From assembly GCA_964563165.1 (NCBI GenBank), contig CAZLWA010000065.1:1-45566 (forward strand): a stretch of 45,566 nt of DNA. Direction: 5' to 3'. Of this stretch, positions 1 through 7,690 are shown in pieces (within the stretch, counting starts at the first letter, position 1; each line of letters begins with the position of its first letter). This stretch comes from CAZLWA01 sp964563165 (GTDB taxonomy: Bacteria > CLD3 > SB21). A model generated the notes under the pieces. That model searched no databases and had not been told where the DNA came from. It was given only the letters and a program-made list of their open reading frames with translations. A program made the position numbers and the translations under genes.

Positions 1-328
1 CCTGCGTTTTGCAGTTGACAAAAAATGAAATGGCCGGCGAAAAAGTGAATTGCGGGCCGCCGTCCAACGCCATGAATTTCTGGCCTTCGAGCTGGAATGT
101 GGCCGTAAATACTCTCCCCTTCGCTCCGGGCGCTTCGGCCCCGAGGCGGTGAATATTTACGATCTTTGAATGCTTAAAAATGGACGTATAAAAATTCACG
201 GCTTCTTCGACCGTTCCGTCGAGCCACAAGAAGGGTGTGATCTTTTGCGCCGGTGTAATAGAGAGTTTTTGCTTGCGGGGTTTTGCTTTATTGAGTTTTT
301 TCCTTTTGACACTGTTTTTCTTTTTCAT
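1..328 (-). CDS. VOC/PhnB-like protein, 3' part missing
   Basis: Reading the minus strand from the ATG at 328 gives an open frame of 109 codons that runs off the left edge. After a lysine-rich head of about 25 residues comes the segment QKITPFLWLDGTVEEAVNFY, then SIF, and FQLEGQKFMALDGGPQF. This is the opening of the PhnB / '3-demethylubiquinone 3-methyltransferase' branch of the vicinal oxygen chelate fold. Members are usually about 150 residues, so roughly a third is outside the window. These proteins are mostly of unknown substrate; the methyltransferase name in databases is not supported by chemistry. The basic head is longer than usual and the true start could be further downstream. Confidence 0.8.
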   Translation of the reverse strand, partial: MKKKNSVKRKKLNKAKPRKQKLSITPAQKITPFLWLDGTVEEAVNFYTSIFKHSKIVNIHRLGAEAPGAKGRVFTATFQLEGQKFMALDGGPQFTFSPAISFFVNCKTQ

Positions 329-382
329 AGCCTTGCAGTGGTTAAGGGTTAATCCGGTTAAGTTTACATTGATTAATCGTTA

Positions 383-748
383 CTATATTCCGTGAAAGAT
401 CGGATTCAGAAAATTTCGTTCGTAACCGGAAAAGCATCTTGTTTCGTTGAACCGTTCCGTTGCTGCTTTACACAGCGGGTCCTCGGAAACGGCGGCGCGG
501 TAGAAATCGTAAGCTTCTACATTCGGAAAACTGAATAATGCCACGGCAATATTATCCGGGCCATTTTTTCCTAACCCCGGAAAACTGAATGTCGCATCAG
601 GGAAGCGCTCCGCAGCTTTGCCCGGCACAAAGTAGCCGTGGTGAATTCCGCCGTATTTCTCGATCAGGAATATCCATGCCCTGGCATATTCTTCGAACTC
701 ATTCAATTTATCGGGGTCAATGGTATATCGAATAAAGCATGTGAACAC
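383..748 (-). CDS. NIPSNAP family protein
   Basis: This is a 121-residue protein beginning MFTCFIRYTIDPDKLNEFEEY, with the later segment YGGIHHGYFVPGK. The alternating beta-alpha pattern and length fit the NIPSNAP branch of dimeric alpha-beta barrel proteins, whose biochemical role is not established. The start is a GTG at 746-748, chosen because GGAGG lies seven bases upstream on the minus strand. It sits 55 bases upstream (in its own direction) of the partial VOC gene and may be co-transcribed with it. Nothing in the sequence points to a particular substrate. Confidence 0.75.
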   Translation of the reverse strand: MFTCFIRYTIDPDKLNEFEEYARAWIFLIEKYGGIHHGYFVPGKAAERFPDATFSFPGLGKNGPDNIAVALFSFPNVEAYDFYRAAVSEDPLCKAATERFNETRCFSGYERNFLNPIFHGI

Positions 749-833
749 GTAAATACCTCCGTCATGTTCATTCTAAATCGGCTGCAATAAGCGATCGTTC
801 TTCCGTGTGAAGCGGGACCGCAACAACACGCTT

Positions 834-899
834 GTCATTCCCGCGTACGCGGGAATCCAGAGCAAGACAGAATGGATGCCCGTTTTCACGGGCATGACA
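834..899. repeat. Intergenic palindromic repeat (GTCATTCCCGCG type)
   Basis: Positions 837-856 form a perfect 20-base palindrome (ATTCCCGCGT/ACGCGGGAAT), and 876-895 form a second hairpin (ATGCCCGT, loop TTTC, ACGGGCAT). The element opens with GTCATTCCCGC and closes with GGGCATGAC. It is a widely scattered bacterial repeat whose false translation (VIPAYAGIQ ... WMPVFTGMT) is often mis-called as a gene. It lies between two minus-strand genes. Confidence 0.8.
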
Positions 900-912
900 G
901 ACGTGTTGTTTT

Positions 913-1442
913 TTACTTTCGTTTTCGTTTGTAATGGCTCTTCACCAGTCCGTCAGAAAATATTTTTGTTTGAATATGCTCGAATGAAAGATCATGGTCA
1001 AGATCACCGAACAACGAAATGCCGCTTCCTATAAGCACAGGCACCTTCGTAATGATCAGCTCATCGATACAATCTTCATTCAAGAAGCCTTGTATCACTT
1101 TTCCGCCATCCACATAGATATTCGAAAAACCTTCTTTGGAAAGATAATTCAGCAGCGCTTTCGGCTGCATGGAAAGAATGGCAGCTTTGTCTTTTAGGTT
1201 CGGTGGTATTTGTTTGATGCCGGTGCTTAGCACGAAGACTTTCTTTTCATAAGGCCAGACAGGAAAAGCGAGTACGTCTCAAACGTCCCCCTCCCGATCA
1301 CGATCGCGTCGATCTTACTTATGAACTCGGTGTAGCTATCTTCAACCTCCGGATTCACGAATTGCGTGAGCCAGGCGATGTCCCCGTCTTTTCTCGCGAT
1401 GAATCCGTCAAGACTTGTTCCAACGTAAACGGTTGTCTTCAT
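913..1442 (-). pseudogene. DHFR/RibD C-terminal-like reductase, single-base frameshift
   Basis: Two overlapping minus-strand frames together make one dihydrofolate reductase-like protein of about 176 residues. The N-terminal part (from the ATG at 1442) reads MKTTVYVGTSLDGFIARKDG and reaches FETYSLF. The C-terminal part carries VLSTGIKQ, NIYVDGGKVIQGFL and ITKVPVLIGSGISLFG, the usual end of YyaP/YwjB-type proteins. Adding one C near 1261-1263 restores the sequence SLFPVWPYEKKVFVLSTG. The break is therefore a one-base deletion in a short C run, either a real inactivating mutation or a sequencing error. No further damage is visible, which favours a recent event or an error. Confidence 0.8.
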
Positions 1443-1747
1443 TTTGCGATCCCCGCGATTTCTTTTCTAAGAGGATAGTCAAGGGAAATTTTCTTTTCGC
1501 TTAAATTTATAACGTATGACCGGAAAAGCGCACACGCGACGGCGCGTACATCAAATATACATCACGCGTTTTGATTTTCCAAGTTTAAACCGTACCACCC
1601 TGTCCTTCTCAGCCTGAGGCTGATGCGCCTCTGGCGCAGGATACCCCTTCCCTCGCACGGCTCAGGACAACCTCTTAGCAGGAGGTGAATCCAAGGCCGC
1701 AATTCTCCGTGCCTCGGTGTCTCTGTGTTTAGCCTAAGAAATACCGT
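1443..1747. other. Non-coding stretch upstream of mutS
   Basis: No convincing gene is seen here. It holds two short palindromes, CAGCCTGAGGCTG (1610-1622) and TGCGCCTCTGGCGCA (1624-1638). Near 1710-1735 there is a CTCGGTGTCTCTGTG segment related to the CCACAGAG-type intergenic repeats found at 8863 and 24275. The region looks like degraded repeat sequence. Confidence 0.5.
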
Positions 1748-1776
1748 TTGAAAAAAACGGTTAATAGTGCTATACT
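1748..1776 (+). promoter_or_regulatory. Probable sigma70-type promoter of mutS
   Basis: TTGAAA (1748-1753) and TATACT (1771-1776) are separated by exactly 17 bases. Transcription would begin near 1783, inside the heptad repeat. An inverted repeat ACCGTTT-GAAAA-AAACGGT (1743-1761) covers the -35 box and could be an operator. Confidence 0.55.
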
Positions 1777-1780
1777 CGCT

Positions 1781-1815
1781 AATCAGTAATCAGTAATCAG
1801 TAATCAGTAATCAGT
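1781..1815 (+). repeat. Five tandem AATCAGT heptads in the mutS leader
   Basis: The seven-base unit AATCAGT is repeated five times without interruption, followed by diverged relatives (GATCGTC, AATCGCC, AATCC) up to the mutS start. The array lies in the predicted 5' untranslated region, 23 bases before the mutS ATG, where no clear ribosome binding site can be seen. Confidence 0.9.
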
Positions 1816-1838
1816 GATCGTCAATCGCCAATCCAAAA

Positions 1839-4472
1839 ATGCCAAAAGAAACCGAACTGAAAGATTCCACGCCGCTGATGCGCCAGTATTTTGAGATAAA
1901 AACAAAATACAAGGACACGATATTGCTTTACCGCATGGGCGACTTTTACGAGACGTTCGACGAGGACGCGCGGCAGGTGCATAAAGTGCTGGGCATCACG
2001 CTCACCAAGCGCGCGAACGGCAAAGCGTCCGAGGTTGCGCTTGCGGGATTCCCCTACCATGCGCTCGACAGTTATTTGCCCAAGCTCATCCGCGCGGGAT
2101 TTCGCGTTGCGGTGTGTGAACAACTGGAAGATCCGAAACTTGCCAAAGGCATCGTCAAGCGCGACGTGATCGAGATCGTTACCCCCGGCACGACGCTATC
2201 GGACAACATTCTCGACCAGAAAACGAATAATTTTCTCGCGTGCGTTATTACGGAAAAAAATAACGACACAACGATCTTCGGGCTGGCTTTGCTGGATGCA
2301 TCGACGGGAGAGTTCCTGGTCGGGCAGTTTTCCGAAAAAGAGTTCCTCGACCAGATGAATGTTTTTCGGCCGGCGGAAATTCTCGTTCCTTACTCGCTGC
2401 ACGACGCGATGAAAGAAATTATGAAAACGTCCAAATGGCCGTTCCTTCTCACACGGCTGGAAGATTGGCTTTTTAGCTACCAATACGCGTACGACCTGTT
2501 GATCGCACATTTCAAAACACATTCGTTAAAAGGATTTGGAGTTCATGAACTAACAACCGGACTCTGCGCGGCCGGCGCGGGACTGCATTATCTGAAAGAA
2601 ACGCAGCGCACCGACGTTGCGCATATGAATCGTATCGCCAAACTGGATCAGTCCGATTTCATGGCGCTGGACATGGTGACGCTGCGCAACCTGGAGATCA
2701 TGAATCCGTCAAATGACCGCCAGACGCAGGGAAGTCTAATTTCCATTTTAGATCACACGCAAACAGCCATGGGTGGACGCAGGTTGAAACAATGGATCAC
2801 GCGTCCGCTGAAAAACCCGGAGCAAATTAATTACCGTCTCGATGCGGTGGATGAATTGCTTAGTGCCCCGAAACTACGCGAACAGATCATGACCGCGCTC
2901 GACGGGTTTGTCGACCTGGAGCGCGTCATTTCAAAAGTCTGCGCCAATCGCGTCAATCCGCGCGAGATCCGAGCGCTCTGCGCTTCATTGGAAATTATCC
3001 CGTCCCTTCAAACGGAACTTGGATTCGCGAAATCATCTGCGATTAAAAATATTAAAACCTCATTCGTCATTTTAGAATCGCTGACGAATGAGATCGACCG
3101 CGCGCTCGTGGACGAGCCTTCGATCCAGATCAAAGACGGAAATGTGATACGAAAAGGTTACAGCGAAGAGCTGGATAATCTGCGCAGCATCGCATTTGAC
3201 GGAAAAAATTATATCGCGAATATTCAAAACCGGGAACGTGAACGCACCGGCATCGGTTCGCTGAAGGTCCAATTCAATAACGTCTTCGGCTATTACATCG
3301 AAATTACACACACGCACAAAGATAAAGTTCCGGCGGATTATATCCGCAAACAGACCATGGTCAATGCGGAGCGGTTCATCACGCCGGAACTGAAAGAATA
3401 CGAAGAAAAGGTTTTGACCGCGGAAGAAAAAATTAACAGGCTCGAATTGGAATTATTCGACGGCTTGCGAAAGACGATCGCGGAGCGCACGTCCGATGTT
3501 CAAAAAGACGCGGCGCTGATCGCAGAACTCGATTGTTATGCTTCATTTGCGGAAGTAGCGTCGGTGAACAAATATATCAAGCCGGTGATCACGGAGTCGG
3601 GTGTGTTGAATATTCTGGAAGGCCGGCATCCGGTGGTCGAGAAAATTCTGCCTGCCGACGAGCCATACATTCCAAACGATCTGCATATGAACGCCGAGAG
3701 CCAGATCCACCTCATCACCGGACCGAATATGGCGGGCAAAAGCTGTTATCTTCGCCAGGTCGGGCTCATCGTGCTGTTAGCGCAAGTCGGAAGTTTTGTT
3801 CCGGCAAAATCTGCCGAGATCGGGATCGTGGATAAAATTTTCACGCGGGTCGGCGCGTCGGATAATCTGGCCGGCGGCGAGAGTACATTTCTCGTTGAAA
3901 TGAATGAAGCGGCAAATATCCTGAACAATGCCACATCCAAAAGTTTGATTCTTCTCGATGAGATCGGGCGCGGGACATCGACCTTCGACGGGCTGTCGAT
4001 CGCCTGGGCGATCACGGAATATCTGCACGATCACGGTTCGATCCGTCCGAAAACATTATTTGCGACGCATTATCACGAGTTGGTGGAATTGGAAGAATTG
4101 CTTCCGCGCGTGAAAAATTATAACATGCAGGTCAAAAAATATAACGACAAGATCATTTTTGTCCGCAAGATCGTTCCGGGCGGATGCGATCACAGTTACG
4201 GCATCGAGGTCGCGAAACTGGCCGGCCTTCCGAAGGAAGTCATTCAACGTGCGCGCGAGGTGATGCAGAATCTGGAATCGCATAATATTTCCGCGCATAA
4301 AGACAAGTCGGAACTGGCTCATGAAAATAAATTCCAGGTAACGCTGTTCGACGACGGCACGAGTCAAAAGCTGAAAGACGCGCTTTCGGAGACGGACGTC
4401 AATGCGCTGACGCCGATCGAAGCGCTGAATAAACTGAATGAGTTGAAGAAAATATTAGATAAGAACAATTGA
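1839..4472 (+). CDS. mutS: DNA mismatch repair protein MutS
   Basis: This 877-residue protein is full length for MutS, which recognises mismatches and starts repair with MutL. The mismatch-reading motif F36-Y37-E38 follows RMGD. The connector, core and clamp domains occupy the middle, including the clamp segment VKFNNVFGYYIEIT-like VQFNNVFGYYIEIT. The ATPase has Walker A GPNMAGKS (628-635), then DEIGRGTSTFDG (Walker B and signature) and the FATHYHEL switch. The C-terminal end contains the usual helix-rich dimer region. The start at 1839 has no obvious Shine-Dalgarno sequence; its leader carries the AATCAGT heptads. No mutL is near. Confidence 0.97.
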   Translation: MPKETELKDSTPLMRQYFEIKTKYKDTILLYRMGDFYETFDEDARQVHKVLGITLTKRANGKASEVALAGFPYHALDSYLPKLIRAGFRVAVCEQLEDPKLAKGIVKRDVIEIVTPGTTLSDNILDQKTNNFLACVITEKNNDTTIFGLALLDASTGEFLVGQFSEKEFLDQMNVFRPAEILVPYSLHDAMKEIMKTSKWPFLLTRLEDWLFSYQYAYDLLIAHFKTHSLKGFGVHELTTGLCAAGAGLHYLKETQRTDVAHMNRIAKLDQSDFMALDMVTLRNLEIMNPSNDRQTQGSLISILDHTQTAMGGRRLKQWITRPLKNPEQINYRLDAVDELLSAPKLREQIMTALDGFVDLERVISKVCANRVNPREIRALCASLEIIPSLQTELGFAKSSAIKNIKTSFVILESLTNEIDRALVDEPSIQIKDGNVIRKGYSEELDNLRSIAFDGKNYIANIQNRERERTGIGSLKVQFNNVFGYYIEITHTHKDKVPADYIRKQTMVNAERFITPELKEYEEKVLTAEEKINRLELELFDGLRKTIAERTSDVQKDAALIAELDCYASFAEVASVNKYIKPVITESGVLNILEGRHPVVEKILPADEPYIPNDLHMNAESQIHLITGPNMAGKSCYLRQVGLIVLLAQVGSFVPAKSAEIGIVDKIFTRVGASDNLAGGESTFLVEMNEAANILNNATSKSLILLDEIGRGTSTFDGLSIAWAITEYLHDHGSIRPKTLFATHYHELVELEELLPRVKNYNMQVKKYNDKIIFVRKIVPGGCDHSYGIEVAKLAGLPKEVIQRAREVMQNLESHNISAHKDKSELAHENKFQVTLFDDGTSQKLKDALSETDVNALTPIEALNKLNELKKILDKNN

Positions 4473-4490
4473 ATAAACAAAAACGCAGTG

Positions 4491-4580
4491 TGTCATTCTG
4501 AACGAAGCGAAGCGCATTGAAGAATCTCCTGATCCAATGAGGGGATTCTTCGTCCCGATAAATCGGGACTCAGAATGACA
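4491..4580. repeat. Intergenic palindromic repeat (TGTCATTCTGA type)
   Basis: The element starts with TGTCATTCTGA (4491-4501) and ends with its exact complement TCAGAATGACA (4570-4580). Inside are GAAGAATC/GATTCTTC arms and a tight hairpin TCCCGAT-AA-ATCGGGA (4553-4568). It belongs to the common 'TCATTCTGAGCGAAGCGAAGAATC' intergenic repeat class and may act as a transcript end after mutS. Confidence 0.8.
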
Positions 4581-4606
4581 ACAATCTTTTAGATCGAAGG
4601 AACGCT

Positions 4607-4966
4607 ATGGAAAAGATAAATCTCAAGGACAAATTCAAATTATTTTCCGATCACTGGTCGCCGAAGATCGTCGGTGAATTGAATGATTCTTACATGAAAC
4701 TCGCCAAATTCAAAGGCGAATTTGTCTGGCATCATCATGAGCACGAAGATGAGTTGTTCCTGGTCATTCACGGTAGATTTTCCATGAAGTTCCGCGACCG
4801 CGAGGTGTGGCTTGAAGAAGGCGAATGCATTGTAGTTCCCAAAGGCGTGGAACACAAACCCGTCGCGGAAGAAGAAGTTCATGTACTGCTTTTGGAGCCG
4901 AAGTCCACACTGAACACGGGCAATTTGAAAAATGAAAGAACGGTTGAGAAGTTGGATAGGATTTAA
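4607..4966 (+). CDS. Small single-domain cupin
   Basis: This 119-residue protein has both cupin motifs. The first is HHHEHEDELFLVIHG, giving the two metal-binding histidines and the glutamate, and the second is GECIVVPKGVEHKP with the last histidine. A metal-binding beta-barrel is therefore expected, but the substrate cannot be read from the sequence. AAGGA lies seven bases before the ATG. It stands alone between the repeat after mutS and the toxin-antitoxin pair. Confidence 0.85.
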   Translation: MEKINLKDKFKLFSDHWSPKIVGELNDSYMKLAKFKGEFVWHHHEHEDELFLVIHGRFSMKFRDREVWLEEGECIVVPKGVEHKPVAEEEVHVLLLEPKSTLNTGNLKNERTVEKLDRI

Positions 4967-4993
4967 AAATTAAGCTTGCTTATTTCACAAAAA

Positions 4994-5034
4994 ATGTATA
5001 CATTGCACTACAATTTAGTACAACGAAGTACAAC
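4994..5034 (+). promoter_or_regulatory. Likely operator of the toxin-antitoxin pair
   Basis: A perfect palindrome ATGTATACAT (4994-5003) is followed by three direct repeats spaced exactly one helical turn apart: ACTACAAT (5007), AGTACAAC (5017) and AGTACAAC (5027). Ribbon-helix-helix antitoxins usually bind such phased short repeats over their own promoter. TTGCTT at 4976 with TATACA at 4997 gives only a 15-base spacer, so the promoter itself is uncertain. Confidence 0.45.
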
Positions 5035-5049
5035 AAGACAAGGAGCGTT

Positions 5050-5268
5050 ATGAGCATGCCAATTTCTTTTCGCATTCCTGACGAAGATGCCAGGAAACTC
5101 GAAGAAATAGCCAGGCAGACCGAGCGCACTTCTTCCTTTCATATCAAGAAGGCGTTGGAAATATATTTTGAAGAATTCGCGGACCTTCAAGTGGCTTTGG
5201 ATCGACTTCACAATAAGAAAGACCCTATCGTTTCAGGAAAAGACATGAGAAAATCGCTTGGCTTATAG
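5050..5268 (+). CDS. Ribbon-helix-helix antitoxin
   Basis: The 72-residue protein opens MSMPISFRIPDEDARKLEEIA, a typical ribbon-helix-helix strand and first helix. It continues with a second helix (RTSSFHIKKALEIYFEEF) and a C-terminal tail that would wrap the toxin. It should neutralise the RelE-like toxin encoded by the next gene and repress their shared promoter. AGGAG precedes the ATG by four bases. The stop overlaps the toxin start by 11 bases, showing translational coupling. Confidence 0.85.
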   Translation: MSMPISFRIPDEDARKLEEIARQTERTSSFHIKKALEIYFEEFADLQVALDRLHNKKDPIVSGKDMRKSLGL

Positions 5269-5512
5269 CGTCTCTTTCAAGAAATCAGTTCAAAAAGATT
5301 TGAAAGGGATTGCGAGGGTCGAGGTCAAACGCATTCTCGATAAAATCGAACACCAACTCTCAATCAAGCCGGAGTCTTTTCCCGAACTTCAAGGAAGATT
5401 TCAAGGAATGAGAAAATTTCGGGTCGGAGACTATCGTGTGGTTTTTGTGATTTTAGATAAAGAAGTTTTAATTTTGAAAATTGCTCATAGAAAGGATGTT
5501 TACGATAAATAA
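5258..5512 (+). CDS. RelE/ParE-type toxin
   Basis: The 84-residue protein has the RelE-fold pattern: SVSFKKSVQKDLKGI at the start, then FPELQGRFQGMRKFRVGDYRVVFVI and ILKIAHRKDVYDK at the end. The arginines and the final HRKDVY fit the mRNA-interferase RelE branch rather than ParE, though the two are hard to separate by eye. The only in-frame start before the conserved region is TTG at 5258, inside the antitoxin gene. The gene ends four bases from the stop of the convergent recG, leaving no room for a terminator. Confidence 0.85.
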   Translation: MAYSVSFKKSVQKDLKGIARVEVKRILDKIEHQLSIKPESFPELQGRFQGMRKFRVGDYRVVFVILDKEVLILKIAHRKDVYDK

Positions 5513-5516
5513 TTTC

Positions 5517-7631
5517 TTATCCCACTTCCCCTAATCCCAATTTATCCCGGTATTCTGTCGTAAATTTATTTCGGATGCATTCGTGACCGCCTGTGCGCAA
5601 TTGCGGATCGGTTTGAACCAATGCATACGCCGCTTCGCGCGCCTGCAGTAAGATCTCCCGGTCGAAAAGAATATGCGCCATTTTGAGTTCCGGTAATCCC
5701 GATTGCTTGGTTCCGAAAAATTCGCCCGGCCCGCGTAATTTCAGGTCTTCTTCCGCAATACGAAATCCGTCCGTCGTCTCTTCCATGATCTTTATCCGCG
5801 TTTCGGTCCCTTCCATCAGATCATTCTTGGCGATCATCAGAATGCAATACGACTGCTCCCCTCCGCGGCCCACGCGTCCGCGCAGCTGATGCAATTGCGT
5901 CAGGCCGAAACGCTCCGCGTGTTCGATCAGCATGATCGTGGAATTAGGAACATCTACGCCGACTTCGATGACCGTGGTGCTGACGAGCATATCGAGTTGA
6001 TGATCCTTGAATTTCGCCATTACTTCCTGCTTCTCCGCGCTCTTCATCTTTCCATGCAAAAGACCGAGCCGCAGGTCGGGAAATATTTTGTTTGATAGAT
6101 GGCCGTGCGCTTCCGTCGCCGCTTTCAGATCGCTTTTCTCGGACGTTTCGATCAGCGGATACACGATGTAGCATTGGCGGCCTTTTTTGATTTCTTTTCG
6201 CATGAAATCGTAAATCTTCCTCCGCGCGTCTTCCTGACGCGAAACCGTTTTGACCGGCTTGCGCCCGGCCGGCAGTTCACCGATCACGGAAACGTCCAGA
6301 TCGCCGTACACGGTCATCGCGAGGGTGCGCGGGATCGGCGTGGCGGTCATCACGAGGACGTCGGGATAAATGCCCTTCGACACCGCTTTATTGCGAATTT
6401 CAGCGCGCTGCATAACGCCGAAACGATGCTGTTCATCGATCACGATCAATCCGAGTTTCGCAAACTCCACGTGTTCCTGGAATATCGCATGGGTGCCGAC
6501 GACGATATCCGTCTGGTGGTTCTTGATCCCGAATAAAATTGCATCCCGTTCGCTTTTTTTCTGGCCGCCTTTGAGCAGGCTAACTTGGATATTCATACCC
6601 CACAAATATTCCCGGATCACATAATAATGCTGCTCGGCTAGAATTTCCGTGGGCGCCATGAACGCCGTTTGGTAACCGTTTTCGACGGCGATCAGGACGC
6701 TGAGCAGAGCCACGATGGTCTTTCCGCTGCCGACATCGCCCTGGATCAGACGATTCATCGGGTGCGGCAATTTCATATCGGCGCGAATTTCTTTCACAAC
6801 TGTTTTTTGCGCATCGGTCAATTCAAAGGGGAGCTTGGAGATCAATTGTTTTGTCTTTTCCCCTACTCTTGCGAATACGATACCCTGCTGTGCGGCGGAA
6901 ATGTTCTTCTTTCGGATCGCCATCATCAATTGCAGATAAAATAACTCTTCAAATTTGATGCGCCCTTTTGCTTTTTCTAAATGATCAAGGCTCTGAGGAA
7001 AATGAATTTGCCGGTACGCGGCCCGGATCGGCAGCAATTTATATTTCTCGATAATCTCCGAAGAGAGCGTCTCGCTGATCTCATCCGTCACGGGCAAGAT
7101 CGGCTTCATTAATTTTCGGATCCCGCGGCTGTCCAGATACATCCGCCGCAACGATTCGGTAGAGGGGTATAAAGGAATGATCGTTCCGGTGTGAAGAAAA
7201 TTACTGTCGTCTTCATCGTCCAGCCGGTCAAATTCCGGATGCGTGATCTGCCGTTCACCGTTGTAAAAATCAATTTTGCCGTACACCGCGAGAACTTCCC
7301 CGATCTCGAAAGCTTTTTCATAATATTGCGCGCCTTGAAACCAGACGAGGTTGATATCGCCGGTATCATCGGCTAAGATCAAACGGAATCGTGAATTCCG
7401 GCTTTTACGGTTCTTCACCAGCTCGAAATTTTCGACCCGGCCTACGATCGTTGCGGCTTCATTGAACTTCAGATCACGGATCTTGCCGATATTCGAGCGG
7501 TCCAGATAACGCCGGGGAAAATAATTCAACAGATCCCAAACCGTGTGGATGCCGGCTTCCTTCAGCGCTTCGGCTCTTTTTGGCCCGACCCCGGATAGAA
7601 ACTGCACATCATTTTGTAAACTTCGTGCCAT
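5517..7631 (-). CDS. recG: ATP-dependent DNA helicase RecG
   Basis: The 704-residue protein matches RecG, which reverses stalled forks and branch-migrates Holliday junctions. The wedge/OB domain lies in residues 1-200 (FLSGVGPKRAEAL, YFPRRYLDRS). The helicase core has Walker A GDVGSGKT (298-305), DEQH (399-402), MTATPIPRTLAMTVYGDLDVS and QLRGRVGRG. The C-terminal end contains the conserved GPGEFFGTKQSGLPE. It is the last gene of a minus-strand series serS, Rsm22-type gene, recG with gaps of 112 and 59 bases. Confidence 0.97.
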   Translation of the reverse strand: MARSLQNDVQFLSGVGPKRAEALKEAGIHTVWDLLNYFPRRYLDRSNIGKIRDLKFNEAATIVGRVENFELVKNRKSRNSRFRLILADDTGDINLVWFQGAQYYEKAFEIGEVLAVYGKIDFYNGERQITHPEFDRLDDEDDSNFLHTGTIIPLYPSTESLRRMYLDSRGIRKLMKPILPVTDEISETLSSEIIEKYKLLPIRAAYRQIHFPQSLDHLEKAKGRIKFEELFYLQLMMAIRKKNISAAQQGIVFARVGEKTKQLISKLPFELTDAQKTVVKEIRADMKLPHPMNRLIQGDVGSGKTIVALLSVLIAVENGYQTAFMAPTEILAEQHYYVIREYLWGMNIQVSLLKGGQKKSERDAILFGIKNHQTDIVVGTHAIFQEHVEFAKLGLIVIDEQHRFGVMQRAEIRNKAVSKGIYPDVLVMTATPIPRTLAMTVYGDLDVSVIGELPAGRKPVKTVSRQEDARRKIYDFMRKEIKKGRQCYIVYPLIETSEKSDLKAATEAHGHLSNKIFPDLRLGLLHGKMKSAEKQEVMAKFKDHQLDMLVSTTVIEVGVDVPNSTIMLIEHAERFGLTQLHQLRGRVGRGGEQSYCILMIAKNDLMEGTETRIKIMEETTDGFRIAEEDLKLRGPGEFFGTKQSGLPELKMAHILFDREILLQAREAAYALVQTDPQLRTGGHECIRNKFTTEYRDKLGLGEVG

Positions 7632-7690
7632 TTTTTTTTGTTAAATCTCTGTTAAAGGCGAATTGACGACTAAAAAATGAACTTGGCCGG

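Noticed and set aside
807..1034. Open frame of 75 codons containing VIPAYAGIQ ... WMPVFTGMT
   Set aside because: This is the well-known false translation of the GTCATTCCCGC intergenic palindromic repeat and overlaps the end of the DHFR-like gene on the other strand.
1781..1815. Heptad array as a CRISPR-like repeat
   Set aside because: The units are directly adjacent without spacers and only seven bases long; no cas gene is in the window.
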